A stretch of DNA of 64,000 nt, taken from positions 1 through 64,000 of the forward strand of contig WQZP01000007.1 of the NCBI GenBank assembly GCA_009780675.1, in the 5' to 3' direction. A program made the translations under genes and the position numbers. Positions within the stretch are counted from its first letter, which is position 1; each line of letters starts with the position of its first letter. Positions 43,479-52,804 of the stretch are shown one piece after another. Origin of the DNA: Spirochaetaceae bacterium (lineage in GTDB: Bacteria > Spirochaetota > Spirochaetia > CADAEX01). A model generated the notes under the pieces. That model ran no database searches. It was not told the origin of the DNA and was given only the letters and a program-made list of their open reading frames with translations.

Positions 43479-44504
43479 ATGTTGAAAGAAAAAACTTTTT
43501 TAGTGACAGGGGCGACAGGGCTTATTGGCAGCAATATCATAAACAAGTTGCTGGGTATGAAAAACGCACACATCATCGCCCTAAGTCGCAGCGAAACAAA
43601 GCAGAAAGAGATGTTCAGCAAGCATATCAACAACGGTTCATTGGAGTGTGTCGCAAAAGATATCGGTACTGATTTTGATTTGCCATCTATCACCAGAAAT
43701 TCTCCTGTTGACGTTATTTTCCATGCTGCCAGCCCGATATCTGGCAAGATAATCACCGAATGCCCGGTGGATGTCATCAAGCCGAATCTTCTTGCCACGA
43801 CCTCTCTTTTAGACGGACTTGTCGACCAAAAGCACAAAACCGGGATCAATGGTCGGCTGATAATATTTTCTTCCGCAACGGTATATGGGGTAAACTCGCA
43901 GAGCGATATCACAGTGAGTGAGCCCGATACACAATGCTCTGATGGTTTAAATAGTGGGAACGCACCTTACGCCGAATCCAAGCGTATGACCGAAGTTATA
44001 GCACGGGCCTATGTAAAACAATATAATGTTGATGCGGTAATTGCTCGCCTCGGATGGGTCTACGGTGCGACCCTCTATCCCCCGGAAACCGCCATGTTTG
44101 AGTTCATAAACAACGCACTTCGCTGCGAAGACATCCGTTTTAAATCATCTGGGATGCCGAGACGTGATAACATTCATGTCGATGATGCGGTTTCTGGACT
44201 CTTTACTCTCATGGAAAATGGAGAGGCGGGAGATGCTTACAACATATCATCTGGAGGAGCTTTAGGTAATTTTGCAGCCATAGATGAAATTGCGGAAATC
44301 ATCGCCAAAGTCTCATGCGAAGAGCTGTCCAACAAAATTAAAGTAATCTACGAGAGCCAGCCGGCCCAATCCAGAAAGCCCGGAATCATAATGGGTAACA
44401 GCAAACTGGGGGCACTTGGGTGGAAACCAACCGTAGGGCTCTACGAAGGACTAAAAAACACGGTGTTGGGGCAGAAAGAGTATAATACATGTCGCGCGCA
44501 ATGA
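43479..44504 (+). CDS. NAD-dependent epimerase/dehydratase-like reductase
   Basis: The 341-residue short-chain enzyme has TGATGLIGSNIINKLLGM, HAASPISGK, IIFSSATVYG and the catalytic YAESKRMTE. It is of the type that reduces or epimerises nucleotide-sugars (for example CDP-sugar 4-ketoreductases such as YerF). It could reduce the keto group left after the carbon-chain addition by the thiamine enzymes, which is inference. A GAGGG motif precedes the ATG. The last 16 nt overlap the GtrA-like gene. Confidence 0.86.
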   Translation: MLKEKTFLVTGATGLIGSNIINKLLGMKNAHIIALSRSETKQKEMFSKHINNGSLECVAKDIGTDFDLPSITRNSPVDVIFHAASPISGKIITECPVDVIKPNLLATTSLLDGLVDQKHKTGINGRLIIFSSATVYGVNSQSDITVSEPDTQCSDGLNSGNAPYAESKRMTEVIARAYVKQYNVDAVIARLGWVYGATLYPPETAMFEFINNALRCEDIRFKSSGMPRRDNIHVDDAVSGLFTLMENGEAGDAYNISSGGALGNFAAIDEIAEIIAKVSCEELSNKIKVIYESQPAQSRKPGIIMGNSKLGALGWKPTVGLYEGLKNTVLGQKEYNTCRAQ

Positions 44505-44926
44505 TATCTTCTGGTCGTACTTCGATTCAGTTTTTTAAATTTGTAGTCGTTGGATTGTCCAACACGGCGATCGCCTATTTTATCTATTTTTTTTTGGTAT
44601 ACTTCGGCGTTCACTATTTGGTCGCCAGCATCACGTCTTTCGCTGTCAGCGTGCTGAATGCGTTTTTCTGGAACCACAGGTTCGTTTTCAAAGACGAAAC
44701 TGGCGGTAAACGCAATGTTATGCATTCGCTGATAAAAACCTATGTATCCTACGCTTTTACTGGCATTGTGGTACAGAATGTTTTGCTGTTTACTTTCATA
44801 GATGTGCTGTTGCTATCAAAATATATCGCGCCGCTTTTAGCATTATTTGTTACCGTTCCGCTTAATTTTTTTTTAAACAAGCGGTGGGCATTTAGACTGG
44901 CAAAGAGTAACAAGGAAGGTAATTAA
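44489..44926 (+). CDS. GtrA-like membrane protein
   Basis: The 145-residue protein has four hydrophobic segments and begins QFFKFVVVGLSNTAIAYFIYF, with NAFFWNHRFVFKD between segments 2 and 3 and FFLNKRWAFRL near the end. Both are GtrA-family features. GtrA flips undecaprenyl-phosphate-glucose across the membrane. The GtrB-type gene starts right at its stop. A GtrII enzyme at 33894 could use the flipped donor. Confidence 0.88.
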   Translation: MSRAMISSGRTSIQFFKFVVVGLSNTAIAYFIYFFLVYFGVHYLVASITSFAVSVLNAFFWNHRFVFKDETGGKRNVMHSLIKTYVSYAFTGIVVQNVLLFTFIDVLLLSKYIAPLLALFVTVPLNFFLNKRWAFRLAKSNKEGN

Positions 44927-45888
44927 TGAAGAAAATAAGCATAATGATACCGTGCTATAACGAAGAAGAAAATGTCGTTCCCCTAAGCGACGAGATAGTG
45001 AAAATCTTTAAAACCGAACTTGCGTCTTACGACTACGAGATTATATTCGTCGACAATTTCTCCACGGATAACACAAGACCGCTGTTGCGCGAGCTTTGCA
45101 GGCAAAACCAAAGGATAAAAGCAATATTCAACGCTAGGAATTTTGGACCGAATTCCTCTCCATATTATGGACTGTGCCAGACGTCTGGAGATTGTACTAT
45201 TCTGATAGTTGCAGATTTTCAAGAACCGGTTGAATTGATTCCCACTTTCGTCCATGAGTGGGAAAATGGCTATAAAATCATCTCTGCGATTAAGACAAAA
45301 AGCAAGGAAAATAAACTGATCCGTTTTATGCGTTCATGTTATTATAAAACAATCAAGAAGATGTCTGATGTCGATCAAATAGAACATTTTACCGGATTTG
45401 GACTTTACGATAAATCATTTATTGATGTGATGAAGAGTCTTAATGATCCAACGCCACACCTTCGTGGTGTAGTTGCAGAGATGGGTTTTCGTCGGAAAGA
45501 GATCAAATACGAGCAACAAAAACGAAAGGCCGGAAAATCAAAATTTAATTGGTATGTACTTTATGATATGGCAATGCTCAGTTTTACCTCTTATACAAAA
45601 ACTGGACTTAGGATAGCAACTATTTCTGGATTTATAATTGGTGGGCTCACTTTAATTGTAGCGCTCGTATACCTTGTGTTGAAATTAATGTACTGGGATG
45701 ATTTTCCTATGGGGATTGCGCCGCTGATTCTCGGAGTTTTCTTTTTTGGCTCTATTCAGTTGTTCTTCATTGGCTTCATCGGTGAGTATATAATGGCTAT
45801 AAACACAAGGCTCAGGCTCATGAATCGACCTCTTGTTATTGAAGAAGAAAGAATTAATTTTAGTTCTGACTTTAAGTTGGAGGACTAG
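44926..45888 (+). CDS. GtrB-like polyprenyl-phosphate glycosyltransferase
   Basis: The 320-residue protein has a GT2 catalytic domain (ISIMIPCYNEEENVVPL; IFVDNFSTDNTRPLL; LIVADFQEPVELI) and two C-terminal membrane segments (TISGFIIGGLTLIVALVYL; IQLFFIGFIGEYI), the GtrB/DPM layout. It should load glucose or another sugar onto undecaprenyl phosphate. With GtrA it forms the donor supply for a membrane transferase. The matching membrane transferase gene is missing directly downstream, where only its first codons remain. Confidence 0.88.
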   Translation: MKKISIMIPCYNEEENVVPLSDEIVKIFKTELASYDYEIIFVDNFSTDNTRPLLRELCRQNQRIKAIFNARNFGPNSSPYYGLCQTSGDCTILIVADFQEPVELIPTFVHEWENGYKIISAIKTKSKENKLIRFMRSCYYKTIKKMSDVDQIEHFTGFGLYDKSFIDVMKSLNDPTPHLRGVVAEMGFRRKEIKYEQQKRKAGKSKFNWYVLYDMAMLSFTSYTKTGLRIATISGFIIGGLTLIVALVYLVLKLMYWDDFPMGIAPLILGVFFFGSIQLFFIGFIGEYIMAINTRLRLMNRPLVIEEERINFSSDFKLED

Positions 45889-45923
45889 ATTGAGATGTAT
45901 TCATCAGATTTTTTGGAGAAATT

Positions 45924-45974
45924 ATGGACTCGGTTAGATTTTGTAAAATTTTAAAAGGATATGAATATATCTAA
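45924..45974 (+). pseudogene. Relic of a GtrII-type gene start after gtrB
   Basis: An ATG at 45924 with GGAGA upstream reads MDSVRFCKILKGYEYI and stops at 45974. The first ten residues match the start of the GtrII-type protein at 33894 (MVSVRFCKIL) at nine positions, and the DNA is nearly the same over the TTTTGTAAAATTTTA part. The next gene starts inside it in another frame. It marks where a gtrA-gtrB-gtrII operon was cut. Confidence 0.72.
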
Positions 45975-48069
45975 ACAATCATCCTTATGCACTATATTTT
46001 TAGACTCAGGCAACGGCTTCAATAAAGACGAATATTTATTACTTTCGATAAGTAAATATGGAAATCAGTTTAGGGTAAGTATAAATATTACTCCTAATAT
46101 AAAAGGTATACGCTTTGATCCTTATGAAGGGTATGGCTGCATTATAACTGATTTTCAGGTATTAATAGATGGCAATTCAGCCTGTTATTCATATACCAAT
46201 AGCAATGAAATAAATAGCGTATTATTTTTCGATAACCTTGATCCGCAGATAGCTATTGATTTTAACAGCAAAGTTATTAGTACAGTGATATTATCAGGGG
46301 AAATTTATAGAATTAATCCTGCCAATCTTTCAATTCTTTTAAAATACAGGAGAAAAATTGAAAAGACAACCTGGATTAGAAAATTATTGAAAATATTCAA
46401 ACTACATATTATTTGTTTGCAAGTTCTTATCTTTTTTAAGAATTTTGGTAAACATTTTGATAAAACAGGATGTGTTATATATATTGATACCGGAAACAAT
46501 TTTAACGAAAAAGAAACCACATCTGTTTTGCTTAATAAAATTGGAAGCCGTTTTTGTGCAATAATTCAACCAACTTCAAATGCCAAGCGCATACGTTTTG
46601 ATCCTTATGAAGGGTATGGTTGTATAATAACTAATTTGCAAATATTTATAGATGGTAATCCCGCCCATTATTCATATACTAATAGCAATGAAATAGATAA
46701 CGTATTATTTTTTGATGACCTTGACCCACAAGTAGCCATTGATTTTAATCAAAGAGTTATTTCTACAATTGTAATATCTGGAAATATTTTCCAATTATAT
46801 CCTCATGTTATTTCAACTCTATCAAGATTTAAAAGAATATATGAAAAGTATATAGCAAAAAAAAGATATATTAGAAAAATATTTAAAATACTTAACTTAT
46901 ATATTGCTTGTTATAGGATTATTGTTTTTCTTTTTAAAAAAGGACGAGCCAGAGATTCAAAGCGAATTTATTCTTTTAAAGATGTGTGTAGTGATAAAAG
47001 TGTTTTATATCACAAGAAATTAAAATTGTCATATACACAGCCGCAATTTGATAATGATGTATCAAAATCAATAATATATGAAGATAAATTATACGCCCAA
47101 TATGCGGTTAAATTAGAAAGCGCAATGTTTTTTGGGTGTTCCAGTCTTATTATATGGAAAAATAAAGTGGTGTATGATTTGCCATTTTATGATATGGACC
47201 GTAGATATAATTATACAGATCCTCAAATAATAAAAGTTAAAGGAAGTAAAATTACTTTTTGGAAAAATCAAAAGGCTAGAATAGATAGGGCAATATGGAT
47301 GGGGGGCTGCGCTTCATATAATTACTATCATCTTATGTATGAATATGTTATTAAATTCTTGAAATTACAAACCTTAAATATTTCTACAGAAATACCTGTT
47401 TTTGTAGACCAAATATGTCTTGATGTGCCACAATACAGAGAGTTACTTGAACTAGTGAATAAAAAAAAATATCCTTTATTGCCTGCCCATCCAGATTATT
47501 GTTATATAACAAAAGAATTGTACTATATTAATTGCCCTAATTATATTCCAGTAAATTTTATCGATGATAACGATATTAAAGCCGAGGATTTTCAATTTGA
47601 TGTATCACTATTAATGGAATTAAGAAATTATTTACTATCATATTCATCAAAAAATGTTTTTCCGGAAAAAATATTTATTTCCAGAAAAAATGCAAATAAA
47701 ATCAGAAATTATAATGAAGACGAAGTAAAAGAGATATTTTTAAATGATGGATTTGAAATCGTATATCCTGAAACATTATCTATTAAAGATCAAATAGCAA
47801 TGTTTCATCAAGTAAAATATATTGCTGGTGGTTCTGGAGCTGCTTTTACAAATATCTTATTTTGTAATGATCATTGTAAGTGTTTAGTATTTGCAAAATC
47901 TACAGTACCGCTTTCAATATTTTCTACAATAGCACATATTGCAGGCGTTGATTTAAAATACATTACAGAGGAAGCAACAAGAGGTAAAAATAAGATAGAT
48001 AGTATACATGAATCATTTGAAATAGATGTTAATTATTTAAAAAAATATTTATCCTCATGGTGTAATTAA
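45961..48069 (+). CDS. GT61-like glycosyltransferase with two copies of an unnamed N-terminal domain
   Basis: The 702-residue protein has two repeats (about 10-118 and 171-281), each carrying DTG/DSG..FN, RFDPYEGYGCIIT, YSYTNSNEI and FFD.LDPQ.AIDFN. Between and after them are basic helical spacers. The C-terminal half (about 380-700) has FISRKNANKIRNYNE, YPETLSIKDQIAMF and GGSGAAFTN, typical of DUF563/GT61 glycosyltransferases of capsule loci. A third copy of the domain is in the protein at 58574. The domain is probably a beta-sandwich, but no name is known to me. Confidence 0.82.
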   Translation: MNISKQSSLCTIFLDSGNGFNKDEYLLLSISKYGNQFRVSINITPNIKGIRFDPYEGYGCIITDFQVLIDGNSACYSYTNSNEINSVLFFDNLDPQIAIDFNSKVISTVILSGEIYRINPANLSILLKYRRKIEKTTWIRKLLKIFKLHIICLQVLIFFKNFGKHFDKTGCVIYIDTGNNFNEKETTSVLLNKIGSRFCAIIQPTSNAKRIRFDPYEGYGCIITNLQIFIDGNPAHYSYTNSNEIDNVLFFDDLDPQVAIDFNQRVISTIVISGNIFQLYPHVISTLSRFKRIYEKYIAKKRYIRKIFKILNLYIACYRIIVFLFKKGRARDSKRIYSFKDVCSDKSVLYHKKLKLSYTQPQFDNDVSKSIIYEDKLYAQYAVKLESAMFFGCSSLIIWKNKVVYDLPFYDMDRRYNYTDPQIIKVKGSKITFWKNQKARIDRAIWMGGCASYNYYHLMYEYVIKFLKLQTLNISTEIPVFVDQICLDVPQYRELLELVNKKKYPLLPAHPDYCYITKELYYINCPNYIPVNFIDDNDIKAEDFQFDVSLLMELRNYLLSYSSKNVFPEKIFISRKNANKIRNYNEDEVKEIFLNDGFEIVYPETLSIKDQIAMFHQVKYIAGGSGAAFTNILFCNDHCKCLVFAKSTVPLSIFSTIAHIAGVDLKYITEEATRGKNKIDSIHESFEIDVNYLKKYLSSWCN

Positions 48070-48071
48070 TA

Positions 48072-50060
48072 ATGAATATAACTTTTTGTGTTTGTATAGT
48101 GTTTTCTCGATTTGGTGAAAAAGCAGGCGATATATTGCAATCTGTTTTTGAGCAGAGTTATTCGGACTTGCGTTTATTTATTTTAGATAATGCCTGCCCG
48201 GGATTTGATTATGCGCACCTAGTTGAAATCATTCGGCAATATAGTACAGAAAAAAAAGTAGACATAAAAATACAAAAAAATAATCATCAGGAAAAAGCAG
48301 AAAAAGTATTTAAGCAATGTGTCGAAGTTGCAAAAGATTGCAATTTTACTATTTTATGTCCGAACGAAATATTTATTAGCCTTGATGCTATTTCTCAGGC
48401 TTGTACGAAATTACAAAAAGAATCATTTTTTTATATTTCTTCTGGCAACGAGACAATTCCTTTTTTTGCTAATATTACTGATATCTCTATTCAACTCGAT
48501 TCTACAATAATATCCATAAGGAGAGCATTGAATCTGGCTCGAGGCATCACACCTCTATTAACCGAAGCAAATTGGATAAAGCATGAAGAAGTATACTTAA
48601 ATTATAGCAGTTATCGGATGCTTGAAAAATTGGTTGCCAGCATACCAAGTTTATGGAAGCGTAAGGATTATTTTTATATTTTTGAACGAAATATTCGTAA
48701 TAAACTTATAAATGAATTTGCCTACCCAATAGGATTATGGGGTCTTTCGAAAAATGATTATACATTAATATTATATTTACAACAATTATTGGAAATAATT
48801 CAAGAAATGAATTTAAAAAACAGAAAGTCTTATATATTATTAAAAGAGAATTTGGGTATTTTTTTGAAACAACTGAAGACCTTTTCTGAAAGTAAAATAA
48901 AAATTGTTTTTTTTGCACAAGAGTATTCAGTTTGGCCATCGCTTCAATCTTTTTATGATGCATGTAAAAATGATGAACGTTTTATTGCACAGCTTGTATA
49001 TGTTCCTTTTAATCATCCAAATTCCAATGAAGATCCTTATATTGAAGGAGAAGCAATTCCAAATTCCAGAATGGAACCTTATTGGCAAAATGGATATCAA
49101 ATTATCCCTTGCACCATGTATGATCTATCCAAAGAATGTCCGGATATTGCAGTATTTGTGAAGCCTTATGATCTTGTTCCTCCGAATTTCAGTTTTCAAG
49201 CTATAAATAAAGTAATAAGACGTTGTATATATATCGGATATGGTTTTGAAATAGCAGCATGGAATAAAGATTATCATTTCAATCTTCCAATACATTTAGT
49301 ATCCTGGAAATTTATTCTTTATGGAGATACAATAAAAGAATTAGCAGAAAAATACAGCTATAATAATGGGAAAAATATAGTTGCATGGGGACACCCAAGA
49401 GCTGATTATTATATTGACTTGGAAAAAAAACGAGAACCCATTTCTCTTGAATGGAAAAACAAGATAAACAATCGAAAAGTAATTTTATGGAATACACAGC
49501 ATACAATCAAAGAAGGGATCGGAGCAGGAACTTTTTTAAAATGGAGGGAAGAAGTATTTTCATATTTTAATAACCATAATGACATTGTATTATTATGGCG
49601 GCCTCATCCATTTATGTTTAGTTCTTTGCGAAACAGCGATTCAATGACAGAAATTGAAGTAAACAATTTAGTTGAAACAATTGAAAATAGAGAAAATATA
49701 ATACTGGACCGCTCTCCAGATTATAGAAATTCTTTTTATGCATCCGATGCAATTATAACCGATGGAACTTCATTTCTAATTGAATATCTTTATACAGGAA
49801 AGCCCATTATATATACGCCAAAAGAAGGCAATGGAGACATCTACTTTCAGGATGAGATATTTGACAGTATGTATATAGCAAGAGATGAAGGTGATATCAT
49901 CCAGCTGCTGGATAATATTTGTCAGGGACTGGATCCGTTTAAGAAAAAAAGGATTTCATTTGCAAAAAGAATGTTGAAAGTAAATCCTGAAGGTAATGGC
50001 GAATATATAAAAAATCAGGTTTATTCGGATTTCACAAAGGAATGCAGCAATGGGATATAA
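48072..50060 (+). CDS. Fusion of GT-A-like domain and CDP-glycerol/ribitol transferase-like (TagB/TagF) domain
   Basis: The 662-residue protein starts like a family 2 transferase (NITFCVCIVFSRFGEKAGDIL) but has no clear DxD site, so that part may be degenerate. The second half (about 275-650) has IVFFAQEYSVWPS, YIGYGFEI, WGHPRADYY, VLLWRPHPFMF and ASDAIITDGTSFLIEYLYTGKPII, which match the glycerophosphotransferase family of teichoic-acid enzymes. It would use a CDP-alditol donor, in keeping with the TagD-like cytidylyltransferase that overlaps its end. Phosphodiester-linked glycan parts are therefore possible. Confidence 0.82.
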   Translation: MNITFCVCIVFSRFGEKAGDILQSVFEQSYSDLRLFILDNACPGFDYAHLVEIIRQYSTEKKVDIKIQKNNHQEKAEKVFKQCVEVAKDCNFTILCPNEIFISLDAISQACTKLQKESFFYISSGNETIPFFANITDISIQLDSTIISIRRALNLARGITPLLTEANWIKHEEVYLNYSSYRMLEKLVASIPSLWKRKDYFYIFERNIRNKLINEFAYPIGLWGLSKNDYTLILYLQQLLEIIQEMNLKNRKSYILLKENLGIFLKQLKTFSESKIKIVFFAQEYSVWPSLQSFYDACKNDERFIAQLVYVPFNHPNSNEDPYIEGEAIPNSRMEPYWQNGYQIIPCTMYDLSKECPDIAVFVKPYDLVPPNFSFQAINKVIRRCIYIGYGFEIAAWNKDYHFNLPIHLVSWKFILYGDTIKELAEKYSYNNGKNIVAWGHPRADYYIDLEKKREPISLEWKNKINNRKVILWNTQHTIKEGIGAGTFLKWREEVFSYFNNHNDIVLLWRPHPFMFSSLRNSDSMTEIEVNNLVETIENRENIILDRSPDYRNSFYASDAIITDGTSFLIEYLYTGKPIIYTPKEGNGDIYFQDEIFDSMYIARDEGDIIQLLDNICQGLDPFKKKRISFAKRMLKVNPEGNGEYIKNQVYSDFTKECSNGI

Positions 50061-50478
50061 AATCGGTTATACTTCTGGTGTATTTGATTTATTTCATATT
50101 GGTCATTTAAATTTATTACAAAGAGCAAAAGAACAATGTGAATATTTAATAGTTGGCGTCACTATAGATGATTTAGTTGCATATAAAAATAAAAAAGCTG
50201 TTATCCCTTTTGAAGAAAGGATCAAAATTATAAGCGCCATTAAGTATGTAGACATTGCAGTTCCACAAGAAAGTATTGACAAACTGGAGGCATGGAATAA
50301 ATATAAATTTAATGTTATTTTTGTAGGTGATGATTGGAAAGGTTCTGAAAGCTGGATTATTTATGAGAATGAACTTAAAAAAGTTAATGTTGATGTGGTT
50401 TATTTTCCATATACAAAAGGAACATCATCAACGTTAATTAATAATACTTTAATTTATTTACGAGATGGAAATACCTGA
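50050..50478 (+). CDS. TagD-like cytidylyltransferase
   Basis: The 142-residue protein has the nucleotidyltransferase motif HIGH (FDLFHIGHLNLL, His16-His19) and the C-terminal TKGTSST, the two key motifs of glycerol-3-phosphate cytidylyltransferases. It would activate an alditol- or amino-alcohol phosphate with CTP. It overlaps the transferase-like gene upstream and the ATP-pyrophosphatase gene downstream (1 nt), so the three may be translated together. Substrate is not fixed by sequence. Confidence 0.88.
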   Translation: MGYKIGYTSGVFDLFHIGHLNLLQRAKEQCEYLIVGVTIDDLVAYKNKKAVIPFEERIKIISAIKYVDIAVPQESIDKLEAWNKYKFNVIFVGDDWKGSESWIIYENELKKVNVDVVYFPYTKGTSSTLINNTLIYLRDGNT

Positions 50479-51521
50479 TGGTTGATAAAATTTATGCAAT
50501 GAGCAGTTTTTTGCAATTTCGCACTGTATATGATCTAAGCATTAGATTCTCGGAAACAATTGAATTACCTCGCAGAGCAGATGTTTCATTTTCAGCGAAT
50601 CGAACTCCAATAAATACATCTGATGAATTATATGAATTCATTAAATCGTTTGTTGAACGGGAATCAGCCGGTGGCAAAACTGCTCTTGCTTTAAGTGGCG
50701 GAATCGACAGCGCCATATGCGCTGCGTTTATGCCGAAAGGTTCAGTTGCATATACGTTCAGATGCGTAGTTTCAGATAAAGAAGTTATAGACGAAACTAC
50801 GAAAGCTAGGCAATTTTGTGATATATACGGTTTAGAACAACGTATTGTAGAAATATTCTGGGAAGATTATGAACGATATTCCCCAATACTAATGAAAAGA
50901 AAGAAAGCACCTATTCATTCTATCGAAGTTCAAATATATAAAGCAGCGTTACAAGCAAAAAAAGATGGTTTCGAAAAAATAATTTTTGGCGAACCTGCGG
51001 ACTTGGTTTTTGGAGGCTTTGATCAACTTTTATCAAAAGAATACACATTTGGAGACTTTGTTGAAAGATACTCATGTGTTATGCCATATAAAGCTTTAAA
51101 AGAATTTGTAGTAATTACTGAACCTTTTAAAAAATGGGCTAATGATGGGTATATAAATGTACATGGTTTTTTGGATAATCATCTTTTTTGGGAAGATATC
51201 AACTCTTATACGAATGCGTGTGAAGCAGCAGATATAAAGTATTCTGGAGCATATATGGGTCTTGTACATTACCCGCTTGATATAAAACGAATACGGGAAG
51301 GTGAAAGCAAGTATCTGGTAAGAGAATTGTTCAAACGTTTATATCCTAAAGTAGAAATACCAAAGAAAATACCTATGCCACGCCCAATGGCAGAATGGCT
51401 TGAAAGCTGGAATGGGCCAAAACGATATGAGTTTTGGCCTTGCTGTCATATAAACATGACTGGGGATCAAAAATATTATATATGGATATTGGAAAAATTT
51501 ATTAATGAATTCAATATTTGA
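50478..51521 (+). CDS. Asparagine-synthase-like ATP pyrophosphatase without glutaminase domain
   Basis: The 347-residue protein has the PP-loop SGGIDSA (73-79) and the phrases IIFGEPADLVFGGFDQLL and IPKKIPMPRP, as in the C-terminal domain of asparagine synthase. The N-terminal glutaminase with its Cys is missing. Such proteins adenylate a carboxylate or other acceptor and then amidate or thiolate it. It overlaps the cytidylyltransferase by one base and lies 13 nt before a radical SAM gene. A role in building an unusual glycan group is inference. Confidence 0.82.
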   Translation: MVDKIYAMSSFLQFRTVYDLSIRFSETIELPRRADVSFSANRTPINTSDELYEFIKSFVERESAGGKTALALSGGIDSAICAAFMPKGSVAYTFRCVVSDKEVIDETTKARQFCDIYGLEQRIVEIFWEDYERYSPILMKRKKAPIHSIEVQIYKAALQAKKDGFEKIIFGEPADLVFGGFDQLLSKEYTFGDFVERYSCVMPYKALKEFVVITEPFKKWANDGYINVHGFLDNHLFWEDINSYTNACEAADIKYSGAYMGLVHYPLDIKRIREGESKYLVRELFKRLYPKVEIPKKIPMPRPMAEWLESWNGPKRYEFWPCCHINMTGDQKYYIWILEKFINEFNI

Positions 51522-51534
51522 ATAAGAAGAGCTT

Positions 51535-52761
51535 ATGAATATAAATAATGATAAGTTACTGAAAAATGTAAAAGTTTTACATGACCGAGCAGAAATTGGT
51601 TTAGAAGGTAAATATAAAGTGAATTTGAATGAAATTATCATGGTTATAACAAATAAATGTAATGGTATGTGTATCATGTGTCCCAATCTTATTTTAGATT
51701 CAGTTAACCAAACCTATCTAAACGCAAGCCCCTGGAGCCTTTCTTTTAAAGAATATAAAAAAAAGTATTTATCTAGCCCAAGAATGCTTCCGAGATTTTT
51801 ATGGCCAAACAAACAGTTTTATGAAAGTAATGTAACTATTCGATTTGATCAAGGAGAATCTTTTCTAAATAAGGATTTTCATAAGATATTAAAATATACA
51901 AAACGGACACTGCCTAATTCTACAACTGTTTTGCTTACAAGTGGTAGTATTTATCCAGAAAATTTTGAAATAGTTAAGAATTTGTCGATTTTATCATTTT
52001 CAATTGATGGATGTACTGCGGAAACATTTGAAAAAATTCGCACAACATTTAAGTTCGATAAAGTAGTCAATTTGATGAAAGCATTTATTGCAGCAAAAAG
52101 GAAGTATAAATCCGATACTATACTCAGGATGTCGGTATGTCTTTCTGGAATGAATGTTCACGAACTTGGAGGAATAATTCGTCTTGCAAAAGAAATAGGA
52201 GAATTCGAATCTGTTTATACTAACCCTCTAATGATAATGGAACATATGCCAGAAAAACAAAAAGAGTTTTTAAGACCTCATCAACTTGAAAATTTGGATT
52301 ATGATTATGTTCATAAACATATAGTAGAAGCATTTCAAGCTTCAGAAGAAACCGGAATTCGCTTGGATGCCCCAGATGAAGTACGTAAATACCTTAATCC
52401 TAAAACACCTTCGATTTTTAATGATAGTGTATCTGAAGATGCGTCACGATATGATACAAGTTTACATAAATATTGCACAAAACCCTGGCATGGTATTGTT
52501 AAATATGACGAAGAAGGTAAATTTTCTCGCTGGTGCGGTAATATTGCTCTTGAACCAAGTCTGGAAATTATAGAAAAATATAATATACCTAGAATAGGGA
52601 CACCCTGGGAAATTCTTAATAGTGAAGGATTTTTTCAATACAGAAAAGATTCTCTTGATGGAAAATTATTAAAATACTGTGAAGGCTGCCGTGTTGGTTC
52701 TTTTTGGGTCAATGAGTTAGCGCAAAATGATGTTGTTCCCGAAAGATGGGTTACATCATAA
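51535..52761 (+). CDS. Radical SAM protein with C-terminal SPASM-like cluster
   Basis: The 408-residue protein carries the CNGMCIMC cluster motif (Cys42, Cys46, Cys49), an iron-sulphur site that generates the 5'-deoxyadenosyl radical. The last 90 residues contain CTKPW, WCGN and CEGC with WEILNSEGFFQYRK between, the signature of a SPASM/Twitch auxiliary cluster. The function is unknown. It follows the asparagine-synthase-like gene and precedes two other radical SAM genes, so it may act with them. Confidence 0.87.
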   Translation: MNINNDKLLKNVKVLHDRAEIGLEGKYKVNLNEIIMVITNKCNGMCIMCPNLILDSVNQTYLNASPWSLSFKEYKKKYLSSPRMLPRFLWPNKQFYESNVTIRFDQGESFLNKDFHKILKYTKRTLPNSTTVLLTSGSIYPENFEIVKNLSILSFSIDGCTAETFEKIRTTFKFDKVVNLMKAFIAAKRKYKSDTILRMSVCLSGMNVHELGGIIRLAKEIGEFESVYTNPLMIMEHMPEKQKEFLRPHQLENLDYDYVHKHIVEAFQASEETGIRLDAPDEVRKYLNPKTPSIFNDSVSEDASRYDTSLHKYCTKPWHGIVKYDEEGKFSRWCGNIALEPSLEIIEKYNIPRIGTPWEILNSEGFFQYRKDSLDGKLLKYCEGCRVGSFWVNELAQNDVVPERWVTS

Positions 52762-52804
52762 ATATTATAAAATAATAAACCATAAAAGGAATAATTTTAA
52801 TAAT

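Noticed and set aside
48072-50478. True teichoic-acid synthesis genes
   Set aside because: The TagF- and TagD-like proteins lie in a diderm LPS-type locus with Wzm/Wzt and lpt genes, so wall teichoic acid is unlikely; the enzymes are better seen as glycan-modifying relatives.
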